From Halorientalis sp. LT38 (lineage in GTDB: Archaea > Halobacteriota > Halobacteria > Halobacteriales > Haloarculaceae), in NCBI RefSeq assembly GCF_037031225.1, contig NZ_JAYEZN010000001.1:1240001-1304000 (forward strand): a stretch of DNA of 64,000 nucleotides. The letters are read 5' to 3'. Position 1 is the first letter of the stretch; every line of letters begins with the position of its first letter. Position numbers and translations under genes: made by a program. The notes under the pieces were generated by a model, which saw only the letters and a program-made list of their open reading frames with translations, had not been told where the DNA came from and made no database searches. Below, one piece after another: positions 32,814 to 41,198 of the stretch.

Positions 32814-34679
32814 CTAGTCCGTCGCTCGCTCGGTGAACTCCACGCCCTCGATGTCGATCCGGAATCCGCCGCCGTCGGCGTCCCGGGCGGTGAGGTCCCA
32901 CTCGTGGGCGTCGGCGATCTGTTCGACGACGTGCAGCCCGAGGCCGGTCCCGTCGGCGTCGGTCGAGAAGCCCGGATCGAACACCGTCGTCGGGTCGCCG
33001 TCGAACCCCGCTCCGTCGTCGGCCACGTAGAGGCCGTCTCTGTCGGCCAGTTCGCCGACGCGTATCGTGACAGCGGGATCGGTCTCCCCGGTGGCCTCGT
33101 CGGCTGCCGAGGGGCCGGTCGTCGTGCTGTGCTCGACGTTGTTCTGACGATCCTGCGAGTCAGGGTTCGGAGAGCCGTGCTCCACGGCGTCATCGGACGT
33201 CGTCCGATGGCCTGTCGAACCGTGTTCGACAGCGTTCCGGAACAGGTTCTCGAAGAGCTGTCCGAGGGCGTCGGGATCAGCGGTGACGGTGGCGTCGGTC
33301 TCGACGGTCAGGGCCGCGGCCTCGGCGTCGACGTACGACCAGGCGTCGCCAGCCGCGTCCGCGACGGCGACCGGTCGCGGCTCGGAGATGGTCCGGCCGC
33401 TACGAGCCAGTCGGAGAACGTTCTCCAGCAGTCGGCCCATCCGGGTCGTGGTGGCCTCGATGGTGTCGAGGTGGTCCTCGTCGCCGGTCTCGCGGGCCAG
33501 TCGGGCGTGGCCGGCGACGACGTCGAGCGGGTTCCGGAGGTCGTGGGCCACGACGTTGGCGAACTCGTCCAGGCGCTCGTTGCGGCGTCGGACCTCCCGG
33601 AGCGACTCCTCGCGGGCGGTCACGTCGCGGAAGAGGACGACCCAGCCCCGTCGTCGCCCGTCCCGTTCGAGCGGCGAGCGGCGAGCCTCCACGTACCGTT
33701 TCCGGCCCCGGCTATCGAACGTGAGCGTCACCGATTCCCCCGGGTCGTCGCCGAGGCGTTCGTACTCCGGCAGGACGGCGGCCGCCGTCCTGCCGATAGC
33801 CCCGTCGTCGGATCCCGCTGGTCGGTCGGACTCGCCCGCGTCGGCGTCGGCGAGCAGTCGCCGCGCCGCGTCGTTCGTCCCGACGACGCGTTCGGCCGCG
33901 TTCAGGACGACGACGCCCTCGCGGACGTGCTCGTAGACCGTCCTGCGAGCGACCGGCTGGAGGTCGAACAACCGGTAGCGGAACAGCGCAATGCCGAACA
34001 GGAGTGCCGATATCGACAGCGACACTGGCGTGTAGTTGATCCCAGGGCTACCCAGCGGCGTGACGCCGGTCATCTCGACCAGGTTGAAGCCCAGGGGCAC
34101 GGTCGCACCGGCCAGCAGGAGCGCGGACTGTGCGCTGTAGAGGCGCTCGCCACTGAGCGCGGCGCCCGCGACGAGCGCGCTCCCGGCCAGCAACAGGACG
34201 TAGGAGTACGCCAGGAAGAGCTGGTAGACCGGCCCGGTTCCCGTCTCCAGGGACACGATACCACCGACTCGAACCAGTCGAACGTCGGTCACCGCGAGTG
34301 ACCATGGGTTCGTCGGGAGCGTGACCAACAACGCCGCGGGGACGACCAGCAACGCGCCAACCGTGACGGGAGTGATCCATCGGTCGCGATCAGCGTAGGC
34401 CGCGGCGAAGACGACCCACGCCGGCGGCACCAGGACCCCGCCAATGTGGAGGAGGTTGTACGCGACGGTCTTGGCCGCGAGCGTCGGGCTGGCGACCTGC
34501 ACCGCGTAGACGAGCGCCCACTCCGCGACGGCCAGGTTGAGGACCACGAACGCCGCCACCAGGAGCGAGCGCCCCGACCGCCGGAGCGCGAGGAGCCCGT
34601 AGGACGCGATGCCCGTCGACAGGACCCCCGCCGCCAGCAACAGAAGCATGGACGGCGCGTATTGCCAGGCCACGTCCAT
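32814..34679 (-). CDS. Seven-helix membrane histidine kinase (HisKA_7TM, PAS, HisKA, HATPase)
   Basis: A sensor kinase of about 621 residues. Residues 1-215 hold seven membrane helices of the HisKA_7TM type; the ATG at 34679 (MDVAWQYAPSM) fits the family start, though ATGs at 34691 and 34700 are in frame. A PAS domain follows (RTVYEHVREGVVVLNAAERV), then HisKA with phosphoacceptor HDLRNPLDVV, and an ATPase domain with an LFRNAVEH N-box, DDGAGFDGD and GTGLGLHVV. Between the N-box and the next strand lies a 45-residue polar insert that repeats VEHG/VEHS elements. No response regulator gene is next to it. The stimulus is unknown. Confidence 0.85.
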   Translation of the reverse strand: MDVAWQYAPSMLLLLAAGVLSTGIASYGLLALRRSGRSLLVAAFVVLNLAVAEWALVYAVQVASPTLAAKTVAYNLLHIGGVLVPPAWVVFAAAYADRDRWITPVTVGALLVVPAALLVTLPTNPWSLAVTDVRLVRVGGIVSLETGTGPVYQLFLAYSYVLLLAGSALVAGAALSGERLYSAQSALLLAGATVPLGFNLVEMTGVTPLGSPGINYTPVSLSISALLFGIALFRYRLFDLQPVARRTVYEHVREGVVVLNAAERVVGTNDAARRLLADADAGESDRPAGSDDGAIGRTAAAVLPEYERLGDDPGESVTLTFDSRGRKRYVEARRSPLERDGRRRGWVVLFRDVTAREESLREVRRRNERLDEFANVVAHDLRNPLDVVAGHARLARETGDEDHLDTIEATTTRMGRLLENVLRLARSGRTISEPRPVAVADAAGDAWSYVDAEAAALTVETDATVTADPDALGQLFENLFRNAVEHGSTGHRTTSDDAVEHGSPNPDSQDRQNNVEHSTTTGPSAADEATGETDPAVTIRVGELADRDGLYVADDGAGFDGDPTTVFDPGFSTDADGTGLGLHVVEQIADAHEWDLTARDADGGGFRIDIEGVEFTERATD

Positions 34680-34835
34680 GTGAACGAGCATACTTGTCAT
34701 TGCAGTACAAAAAGCGTGCCCTTCACGGCCCCTTTCACGCGGGTCGGGCAGGATTCGATATCGCGCCATGCGATTTACGACCGCCAGAAGGCGGACGCGT
34801 CGGGCTTTTACGGATCGGGCCGCTACGCCCCTGTA

Positions 34836-35747
34836 ATGGTCGAAAACGTCGCCCCGCTGATGCGGGAGCTCGAACCCGAGGATTTCCACCTGCTCTCGGG
34901 CATAGAGCAGGGGATGCGCTTCTCGGAGTGGGTGGCGCGGGGGAAGCTCCCGGAGTTCTCGCGGCTCTCGCCGGAGAACGTCGACTACCGGCTGGACCGC
35001 TGTGAAGACCGCGGGCTGATCGAACGAAAGACGATCCAGTACCAGGGGTTCAAGCTCACCTTCGAGGGCTACGACGCCCTGGCGCTGCACACCTTCATCG
35101 AACGCGAGTCTGTCTCCGAGTTCGGCGCGCCCCTGGGCGTCGGCAAGGAGAGCGACGTCTACGAGGTCCGATCGTACAAGCCCCTGGCCCTGAAGTACCA
35201 CCGCGAGGGGTACACCAACTTCCGGGAAGTGATGAAAGAGCGGGACTACACCTCGGATCGGGACCACGTCTCCTGGCAGTACACCGCCCGGAAAGCGGCC
35301 GAACGTGAGTACGACGCCCTCGAGACGCTCTATCCCGACGTGAGCGTCCCGCGACCGGTGGATCAGAACCGCCACGCCATCGTGATGGAGCGCATCGACG
35401 CGACCGAGCTCTCGCGGACGAAACTCGAACCCGAGCAGGTCGTCCCGGTCCTGGACCTGATCCTGGCGGAACTGGAGACGGCCTACGAGGAGGGGTACGT
35501 CCACGCGGACATGAGCGAGTACAACGTCTTCGTCGGCGAAGACGGCGTGACCGTCTTCGACTGGCCCCAGGCCGTCCCGACCGACCACGAGAACGCCCGC
35601 GAGTTCCTGGCCCGGGACGTCGAGAACCTCGCGTCCTACTTCAAGCGGAAGTACCCCCAGCAGATCGGCGACGTCGAGATCGACGACCTCGCCAGGGCCA
35701 TCGCCGAGGGCGCCTTCGAGACCGTCGCCGACCACCGGTCCGAGTGA
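34836..35747 (+). CDS. rio2: RIO-type serine/threonine kinase Rio2
   Basis: A 303-residue atypical kinase that acts in maturation of the small ribosomal subunit. Residues 1-90 form the Rio2 winged helix (ENVDYRLDRCEDRGLIERKTIQYQGFKLTFEGYDAL), then comes the kinase domain with the nucleotide loop PLGVGKESDVYEV, catalytic Lys in LALKYHREG, HADMSEYNVFV with the catalytic Asp, and the metal-binding VFDWPQAV. The ATG at 34836 is preferred: a TATA-like CTTTTAC lies near 34805-34811 and the protein begins as in relatives. It is divergent from the histidine kinase. Confidence 0.92.
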   Translation: MVENVAPLMRELEPEDFHLLSGIEQGMRFSEWVARGKLPEFSRLSPENVDYRLDRCEDRGLIERKTIQYQGFKLTFEGYDALALHTFIERESVSEFGAPLGVGKESDVYEVRSYKPLALKYHREGYTNFREVMKERDYTSDRDHVSWQYTARKAAEREYDALETLYPDVSVPRPVDQNRHAIVMERIDATELSRTKLEPEQVVPVLDLILAELETAYEEGYVHADMSEYNVFVGEDGVTVFDWPQAVPTDHENAREFLARDVENLASYFKRKYPQQIGDVEIDDLARAIAEGAFETVADHRSE

Positions 35748-36050
35748 GCGGTCAGACGCACTGAATCGCCAGTTTTCGGACGGAAGAAGCGTTTTTCTGG
35801 TGTTCTGCCCACCCCGAGTGGACTCGCGCGTAACATACCGATAAATCACAGATCGCTATATCAAATGTGAGACCAGGGGCGCAGCCCGCGGTGTTCCGAG
35901 ACCGTTCGAGAGTCGTCGATAGTGGTTCTCCGGCCCGTTCGACTGGTCCCGGCGCTCGAGGTGTCCTGCTTTCGCGGTGATGACGTCGCTCACGGTCGGT
36001 AAACGGTCGAAACGGAAGACTCGAATCGCCGAAAACCGAACGGCGACGGT
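35748..36050. other. Intergenic stretch without a recognised gene
   Basis: 303 bases between Rio2 and RNase J. A TTTTT run near 35792 could end the Rio2 transcript. An AT-rich patch (about 35840-35870, ACCGATAAATC and CTATATCAAATG) looks like a promoter but no gene follows it in either direction. I see no RNA gene. Confidence 0.5.
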
Positions 36051-37394
36051 CTAGACCAGCTGGATCGTGTTGCCGTTCGAGGTGACGTGGAGGTCGCGGC
36101 CCAGGTCGTACCCCTTGTGTCCGGCCAGGTCGACGTAGCCGGAGAACCCTTTCATGTCCTGGTGGGCGGGGATGACGTGCTGGGGTTCGAGCGCGTCCAG
36201 CATCTGGTAGTGGCCCTCCTGACGGAGGTGGCCCGAGACGTGCACGTCGTCGTAGATCCGGGCGCCCTGCATCCCGAGGAGTTTCTCGGACTGGTAGCGC
36301 TGGCCCTCGTTGGTCGGTTCCGGGATGACGCGCGCGCTGAAGATGACCTTGTCACCCTCGGTCAGTTCGTACGGCGTCTCGCCGCGGCCCATCCGGGTGA
36401 GCATCGCCCGGGGTTCGCCCTGGTGACCCGTCACGACGGGGAGGAAGTTCTCCTTGCCCTCGTTCATGATCCGCTTGAAGGTTCGATCGACGGATTTCCG
36501 GTGGCCGTACATCCCCAGGTCGTCGGGGAACGACGCCGCACCGATCCGTTCGGCGGTGCCGGAGTACTTCTCCATCGAGCGACCCAGCAGGACGGGCTGG
36601 CGGCCGATGTCCTCGGCGAACTCGACGAGCGAGGTGACCCGCGCGATGTGGCTAGAGAAGGTGGTGGCGACGATGCCGCCGTCGTAGTCCTCGAGGGAGT
36701 ACATCACGTCTTTGAGCTGGCGCCGGGCGACGGCCTCGCTCGGGGTGCGGCCCTTCTTGTTCGCGTTCGTGCAGTCCTCGATGTAACAGAGGACGCCGTT
36801 TCCTTCCCGGCCGATCTCGCGGAAGCGCTTCATGTCGATCGGGTCGCCGATCACGGGGGTGTGATCCATCCGCTTGTCCAGCCCGTAGACGACGGCGCCT
36901 TCGGGGGTGTGGAGGACGGGGTTGATCGCGTCGATGATCGAGTGGGTCACGTTGACGAACTCGAGTTCGGTGCGCTCGCCGATGGACATCGTCTCGCCGG
37001 CCTCCATCTCGATCAGGTCGTTCTGGACGTCGAACTTGCCCTCGTCGTTGATCTCCTCTTTGACGAGTTCGAGGGTAAAGGGGGTCGCCACGATCGGTGC
37101 GTCGTAGCGGTGGGCCAGTTTCGAGATGGCGCCGATGTGGTCGAGGTGACCGTGGGTCGGCACGATGGCCTTGACCTCGCCCTCGAGGTCGCGCATCACC
37201 CGGTCGTCGGGGATGGCGCCCATGTCGATCAGGTCCAGGCTATGCATCCGCTCGGTCTCGACGTTGTCGTGAATCAGGACCTTCGAGAGGTTCAACCCCA
37301 TGTCGAAGACGACGATGTCCTCGCCCGCACGCACCGCAGTCATCTGCCGCCCGACCTCCTCGTAACCGCCGATCGTCGCGATTTCAATTTCCAC
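36051..37394 (-). CDS. rnj: Archaeal RNase J (beta-CASP metallo-beta-lactamase ribonuclease)
   Basis: A 447-residue exoribonuclease that degrades RNA 5' to 3'. The N-terminus [20 protein letters not shown], the metal motif [16 protein letters not shown] (HxHxDH), the beta-CASP block [21 protein letters not shown] and the [14 protein letters not shown] and VIPAHQD ends are standard for the archaeal family. The start is GTG. The full set of metal ligands is present, so it should be active. FttA, another beta-CASP protein, lies 1.7 kb away, but the two are not in one operon. Confidence 0.92.
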   Translation of the reverse strand: MEIEIATIGGYEEVGRQMTAVRAGEDIVVFDMGLNLSKVLIHDNVETERMHSLDLIDMGAIPDDRVMRDLEGEVKAIVPTHGHLDHIGAISKLAHRYDAPIVATPFTLELVKEEINDEGKFDVQNDLIEMEAGETMSIGERTELEFVNVTHSIIDAINPVLHTPEGAVVYGLDKRMDHTPVIGDPIDMKRFREIGREGNGVLCYIEDCTNANKKGRTPSEAVARRQLKDVMYSLEDYDGGIVATTFSSHIARVTSLVEFAEDIGRQPVLLGRSMEKYSGTAERIGAASFPDDLGMYGHRKSVDRTFKRIMNEGKENFLPVVTGHQGEPRAMLTRMGRGETPYELTEGDKVIFSARVIPEPTNEGQRYQSEKLLGMQGARIYDDVHVSGHLRQEGHYQMLDALEPQHVIPAHQDMKGFSGYVDLAGHKGYDLGRDLHVTSNGNTIQLV

Positions 37395-37662
37395 TGTTGG
37401 AGTCCGATCAGCACAGTCCCAGAACTCGGTGGAGTGCGCCTGTGAAGGAGGTTCGGGCGTAAACGTATCGCGGACGAAGAACGAGGGCGTCCCGCGTTCG
37501 ACCGACCGCGCGTCACGCCCGTCCCGGGGACGGCGCGTCTTTCAGGTACCTAGCCTTCGGGGCCGCGACGTAAATACCCGAGGATGACGGTCCCAGGGCC
37601 CACCGGCGTCGCGGTCGAGTGTGGGCGTGTGACTTTCCCGCGCACGCGTCGTACCGTCGTCC

Positions 37663-37890
37663 ATGGAGGGGACCGTCAGCGAGGCCGAGACCGCGACCGA
37701 ACTGGCCGAAGCGTACGCCGACGAGCACTGCGTCGGCGAACTCGGCGACGTCCTCGACGTGGAGCGCGCGGAGGGGGTCTGGGTCGTGGAGTTCCGGACG
37801 CACACCTACGCGGACGCCTACGACCACCGGGTCCGGATCACGACCGAGGGGGACGTCTTCGGACACGAGCGACTCGATCGGTCGTCGTGA
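37663..37890 (+). CDS. Small acidic conserved-looking protein
   Basis: A 75-residue protein of no family that I recognise. It is highly acidic, with a helix (SEAETATELAEAYADEHC) and a beta-hairpin-like half (GVWVVEFRTHTYADAYDHRVRITTEGDVFG), reminiscent of PepSY-like small folds. Codon third positions are strongly G/C, as in real genes here. It is followed by a macro-domain remnant on the same strand. Confidence 0.55.
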   Translation: MEGTVSEAETATELAEAYADEHCVGELGDVLDVERAEGVWVVEFRTHTYADAYDHRVRITTEGDVFGHERLDRSS

Positions 37891-37927
37891 GACGGCGGGC
37901 CCGCCCTCCGGATTTTAGTGGCCGCAG

Positions 37928-38089
37928 GTGGGAGCCGCGGGCCACGCCTTCGCCGACGGCGCCCGGACCGTCTGCCACGCCGTGTGGGCGTTACGAGCCG
38001 ACACGTTGTCGGACGTGCGCGTCATCGCTTACTCGAAGGAGGAGTACGAGACGGTCCAAGGGATCACCGCCGAGGTACGGAGCGACTGA
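37928..38089 (+). pseudogene. C-terminal remnant of a macro-domain (ADP-ribose-binding) protein
   Basis: The frame from a GTG at 37928 (or from TGG at 37919) encodes about 53 residues: GAAGHAFADGARTVCHAVWAL, then DTLSDVRVIAYSKEEYETVQ. This matches the last two helices and strand of haloarchaeal macro-domain proteins (typical pattern GAR.I...I......L.DVR.IAYS..EYET). The whole N-terminal part, with the ADP-ribose loops, is absent and a stop codon lies three codons upstream of the preserved part. It is probably a truncated relic. An alternative is a short stand-alone protein. Confidence 0.5.
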
Positions 38090-38101
38090 CGGCAGTTCGG
38101 G

Positions 38102-38767
38102 TCACTCGCCGACCGGACGGCCGACGGCCGCGCGCGTCGAGCGCAGGTCCGTCTCGAAGCGCCCGTCGGCGCGTTTCGTGACCCAGCAGACGCGGTCGGC
38201 CGTCTCCGCGACCGTCGAGACCGTGTCTTCGTCGTGGGCCGTGTAATCGAGGGCGAACACCGCCAGCCCGTCGGCGGTCCGAAGTCCGGAGATCCGATCG
38301 AGGACGTCGGTGACCCGGGCCGTCGACGCGGCCGAAAGCATCGGCGAGAGCGACCGGACCACGAGGTGGCGCTCCCCGTCGATCACTTTGCGCCCGGTCA
38401 GTTCCGAGAGCGCCAGCACCAGCCGCTCGGTGTCGCCCTGCGAGGGCGTGAAGACGGTCGGCACCTCGCCGTAGGTGGCCGAGATGGACTGGCCCTCCGA
38501 GACCATGTCGACGACGCGAAGCGACGGGGTCGAATCGGCCGGGGCGAGCGAGTCGTACCGCTCGATGGTCGGTTCGGCGCCGCGCGTCGTGGTCACGACG
38601 ACCGCGTCGTCCTCGGGGCCGCCGAACTGCGCGAGCGCGCGAAGGCCCAGCGCGTACTCGGTCGGGTCGAACCCGCAGAGCAGGACCGTGGTCCCGGTGG
38701 CGACGGATTCGGGGAACTCGATCGGAGCGTCCGTGCCGTCGATCTCCGGGTCGGGGTTCGAACTCAT
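38102..38767 (-). CDS. DUF7504-type protein (degenerate RecA/KaiC-like fold)
   Basis: A 221-residue haloarchaeal protein that resembles KaiC/RecA-like ATPases without a clear Walker A. Visible blocks are TVLLCGFDPTEYALGLRALAQFG, AVVVTTTRGAEPTIERYDSL, a SVDGxx-less middle, HLVVRSLSPMLSAASTARVTDVLDRI and GLAVFALDYTAHDEDTVSTVAETADRVCWV. Such proteins are often encoded near sensors and may act as signal transducers. The start at 38767 (MSSNPDPEIDG) is preferred to 38791. Function is unknown. Confidence 0.6.
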   Translation of the reverse strand: MSSNPDPEIDGTDAPIEFPESVATGTTVLLCGFDPTEYALGLRALAQFGGPEDDAVVVTTTRGAEPTIERYDSLAPADSTPSLRVVDMVSEGQSISATYGEVPTVFTPSQGDTERLVLALSELTGRKVIDGERHLVVRSLSPMLSAASTARVTDVLDRISGLRTADGLAVFALDYTAHDEDTVSTVAETADRVCWVTKRADGRFETDLRSTRAAVGRPVGE

Positions 38768-39087
38768 CCCGGCCCACCACCGCGGGGGCACGGGTCGCTG
38801 GGGGCTGCGCTACTGTCGGACTGGGGGAGGTGGTTGTCACGTGTCATTGCTGTTCCTGGGGGCGGTCGCGTCGACGTCCCGGCGGAGCGGCCGGTGGCAG
38901 CGAAGCGGCGCACAAACGGTCGGCACGTACGTTTTCAGCACAGTGCCACCGGGTGCGACGGCGGCCAACGGCGAGCGCAGAAAGGACGGGACCGAACGCC
39001 CGACTGGGTAGGACTAGTCAGCAGGGCCGTAAAAGCCTTCTCCCGGACGGGTCGCCTGCGAGCGACCTCGCCGACCGACGCCGCCGC
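38768..39087. other. Intergenic stretch without a recognised gene
   Basis: 320 bases between the DUF7504-type gene and FttA, both on the minus strand. It contains only short overlapping frames without family resemblance. A palindromic ACTAGT near 39012 and the short run GTAAAAG (about 39029) are the only AT-rich elements. No RNA gene is visible. Confidence 0.5.
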
Positions 39088-41001
39088 TCACTCGAGGCGG
39101 AACGTCTCGAGGTTCTTCGGGGCGTAGGTCCGGCAGTCGAGTTTCTGGTACAGCGCCGAGGAGAACTGGTCGGTTGCCGTCTCGTCGCCGTGGACGCAGA
39201 GCACCTCGTGGGGCCGCGGGTTCATCGTGCGCACGAAGTTCAGCAGGCCGTTGCGGTCGGCGTGGCCGGAGAAACCGCTGACCGACTCGACGTCGAGTTG
39301 CAGTTCGAGGCGGTCCGGCCCGCCCCGGCCGTCGTTCAGCGTGATCTCGCGGTTGCCGCCCTGGATCTGGCGGCCGAGCGTCCCCTCGGCCTGGTAGCCG
39401 ACGAAGATCATCCGGTTTTCGGGGTCGTGCGCGAGCAGTTCCAGCCAGGACATGATCGGGCCACCGGTGACCATCCCCGAGGTCGAGAGGATGACGCAGG
39501 GCCCCTCGCTCGCGATCTCCTCGCGCATCTCGGCGCCGCCGTCGACCTGCTGGAACTGCTCGGCCAGGAACGGGTTGTCGTCCTGGTGGAGGATCCGGTC
39601 GGTGAGGCCGTCTCGGAGGAACTCGGGGTAGGCGGTGTGGATCGCCGTCGCCTCCCGGATCATCCCGTCGAGGTAGACCGGCATCTCGGGCACCCGCCCC
39701 TCGCGCATGGCCTCTTCGAGCACCAGCATCATCTCCTGGGAGCGCCCCACCGCGAAGGCGGGGATGACGACCTTCCCGCCCCGGTCGTGGGTCTCCGAGA
39801 TCAACTGACAGAGCTTGCGTTCCGAGTCCTCCTGGTCGGTCTGGTAATCGCCCTTCCGACCGTACGTCGACTCCATGATCAGCGTCTCGACGCGCGGGAA
39901 ATCGTTCTCGGCGCCGTTGAAAAGTCGGGTATCGTCGTAGTGAATGTCGCCGGAGAAGACGACGTTGTGCATCCCGTTGCCGATGTGGAAGTGCGAGACG
40001 GCGCTGCCGAGGATGTGCCCGGCGTTGTGCATCGTGAGCTTGACGTCCGGCGCGATGTCGGTCACGTCGCCGTAGTCGATCGGGATCGTGTGCTTGAGCG
40101 TCTCCCGGACCATCTCGCTCTCGTAGGGCGGGGTGCGGCCCTGCTTGGCGGCGACGTCGAGGTAGTCCAGTTGCAGGAGGCCCATCAGGTCACGCGTGGG
40201 CGCGGTGGTGTAGATCGGGCCGTCGTAGCCGTACTTGAAGAGGAGCGGGAGCAGGGCGCTGTGGTCGAGGTGGGCGTGGGTGAGCACCACCGCGTCCAGG
40301 TCGGCGATGGGGTTCGCCTCCTCCATCTGGAGGTAGGGGACCTCGCCCTCGGCGCCCGGTTTGTCCCCGCAGTCGACGAGAATCCGGGTGTTGGCCGTAC
40401 TCAGGATGAAGGCGGCCCGGCCGACCTCACGGCAGCAGCCGAGGGTGGTGATCCGGACCCACTCGGGGTCGTCCGCCGAATGGCCGTAGATGTCCGCACC
40501 GATGTCTTCGAGCAGTTCGCGGCGCTCGGCGCGTTCCTGGACGAGGAAGTTCCGGACGTTGGCGACGGTCGAGGACTCCATCGGTGGCGTCCGGAGGACC
40601 TCCGGCGTCCAGCCGATCTCCCGGGTGATCTCGTCGAGTTTGCTCGCGCGCCGTCCGATGACGAGGCCGGGCTTTTCGGCCTCGATCAGCACCTCGCCCG
40701 TCTCGGGGTAGAACTCGAGGTTGTTGACGCCGGCCTCCTCGGGCAGGAGTTCGAGCAACTGGGTCCGGGCGGTCTCCTGGTCGGTTCGGCTCCCCTGGGT
40801 CGGGCGGACGGTGATCCGCTTGCGGAGCGTGCTCGCCAGCTTCGGGATGACCCCGTCGGCGTCGGCGAACTTGCGGGGCGTGTCCGTGTAGAGGACCAGT
40901 TTCGGCCCCTCGTAGGTGACCCGGGCGACCGACAGGTCGTCGGGTATCTCCGCCGCGATCTGCTGTCGAAGGTCATCGAACTCGGATTCGTTCGTACTCA
41001 T
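39088..41001 (-). CDS. fttA: Transcription termination factor FttA (aCPSF1), KH-MBL-beta-CASP nuclease
   Basis: A 637-residue archaeal cleavage and termination factor, the counterpart of CPSF73. Two KH-type domains occupy about residues 1-150 (ARVTYEGPKLVLYTDTPRKFADADG, VNNLEFYPETGEVLIEAEKPGLVIGRRASKLDEI). The metallo-beta-lactamase part starts VRITTLGCCREVGRAAFIL and carries VVLTHAHLDHSALLP. The beta-CASP part has TYGRKGDYQ, VVIPAFAVGRSQEM and ends with SGFSGHADRNGLLNFV. All metal ligands are present. It cuts nascent RNA behind U-rich tracts. Strongly conserved in archaea. Confidence 0.95.
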   Translation of the reverse strand: MSTNESEFDDLRQQIAAEIPDDLSVARVTYEGPKLVLYTDTPRKFADADGVIPKLASTLRKRITVRPTQGSRTDQETARTQLLELLPEEAGVNNLEFYPETGEVLIEAEKPGLVIGRRASKLDEITREIGWTPEVLRTPPMESSTVANVRNFLVQERAERRELLEDIGADIYGHSADDPEWVRITTLGCCREVGRAAFILSTANTRILVDCGDKPGAEGEVPYLQMEEANPIADLDAVVLTHAHLDHSALLPLLFKYGYDGPIYTTAPTRDLMGLLQLDYLDVAAKQGRTPPYESEMVRETLKHTIPIDYGDVTDIAPDVKLTMHNAGHILGSAVSHFHIGNGMHNVVFSGDIHYDDTRLFNGAENDFPRVETLIMESTYGRKGDYQTDQEDSERKLCQLISETHDRGGKVVIPAFAVGRSQEMMLVLEEAMREGRVPEMPVYLDGMIREATAIHTAYPEFLRDGLTDRILHQDDNPFLAEQFQQVDGGAEMREEIASEGPCVILSTSGMVTGGPIMSWLELLAHDPENRMIFVGYQAEGTLGRQIQGGNREITLNDGRGGPDRLELQLDVESVSGFSGHADRNGLLNFVRTMNPRPHEVLCVHGDETATDQFSSALYQKLDCRTYAPKNLETFRLE

Positions 41002-41198
41002 GTGCTCTCGGTCGCGTCGCGTGGAAGTCGTCGAATAGGCATGTGCTGTGGGTCGCGTCGAGATAACCGCGTCTGCGGGAGAACGAAACCGTTCGCCGCA
41101 ATCTGCTTAGGCATTCCAGCCGTCGCTTATATGTGTTCTGTTCCCGGCGTCCCGCGCTCGGCGTGCGCGCCGTCGCGGGTCTCGGTCGACGGGACCGC

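Noticed and set aside
34700-35849. Minus-strand frame extending the histidine kinase upstream through the Rio2 gene
   Set aside because: Its extra residues are a low-information antisense translation of Rio2; the kinase begins with its first membrane helix near 34679.
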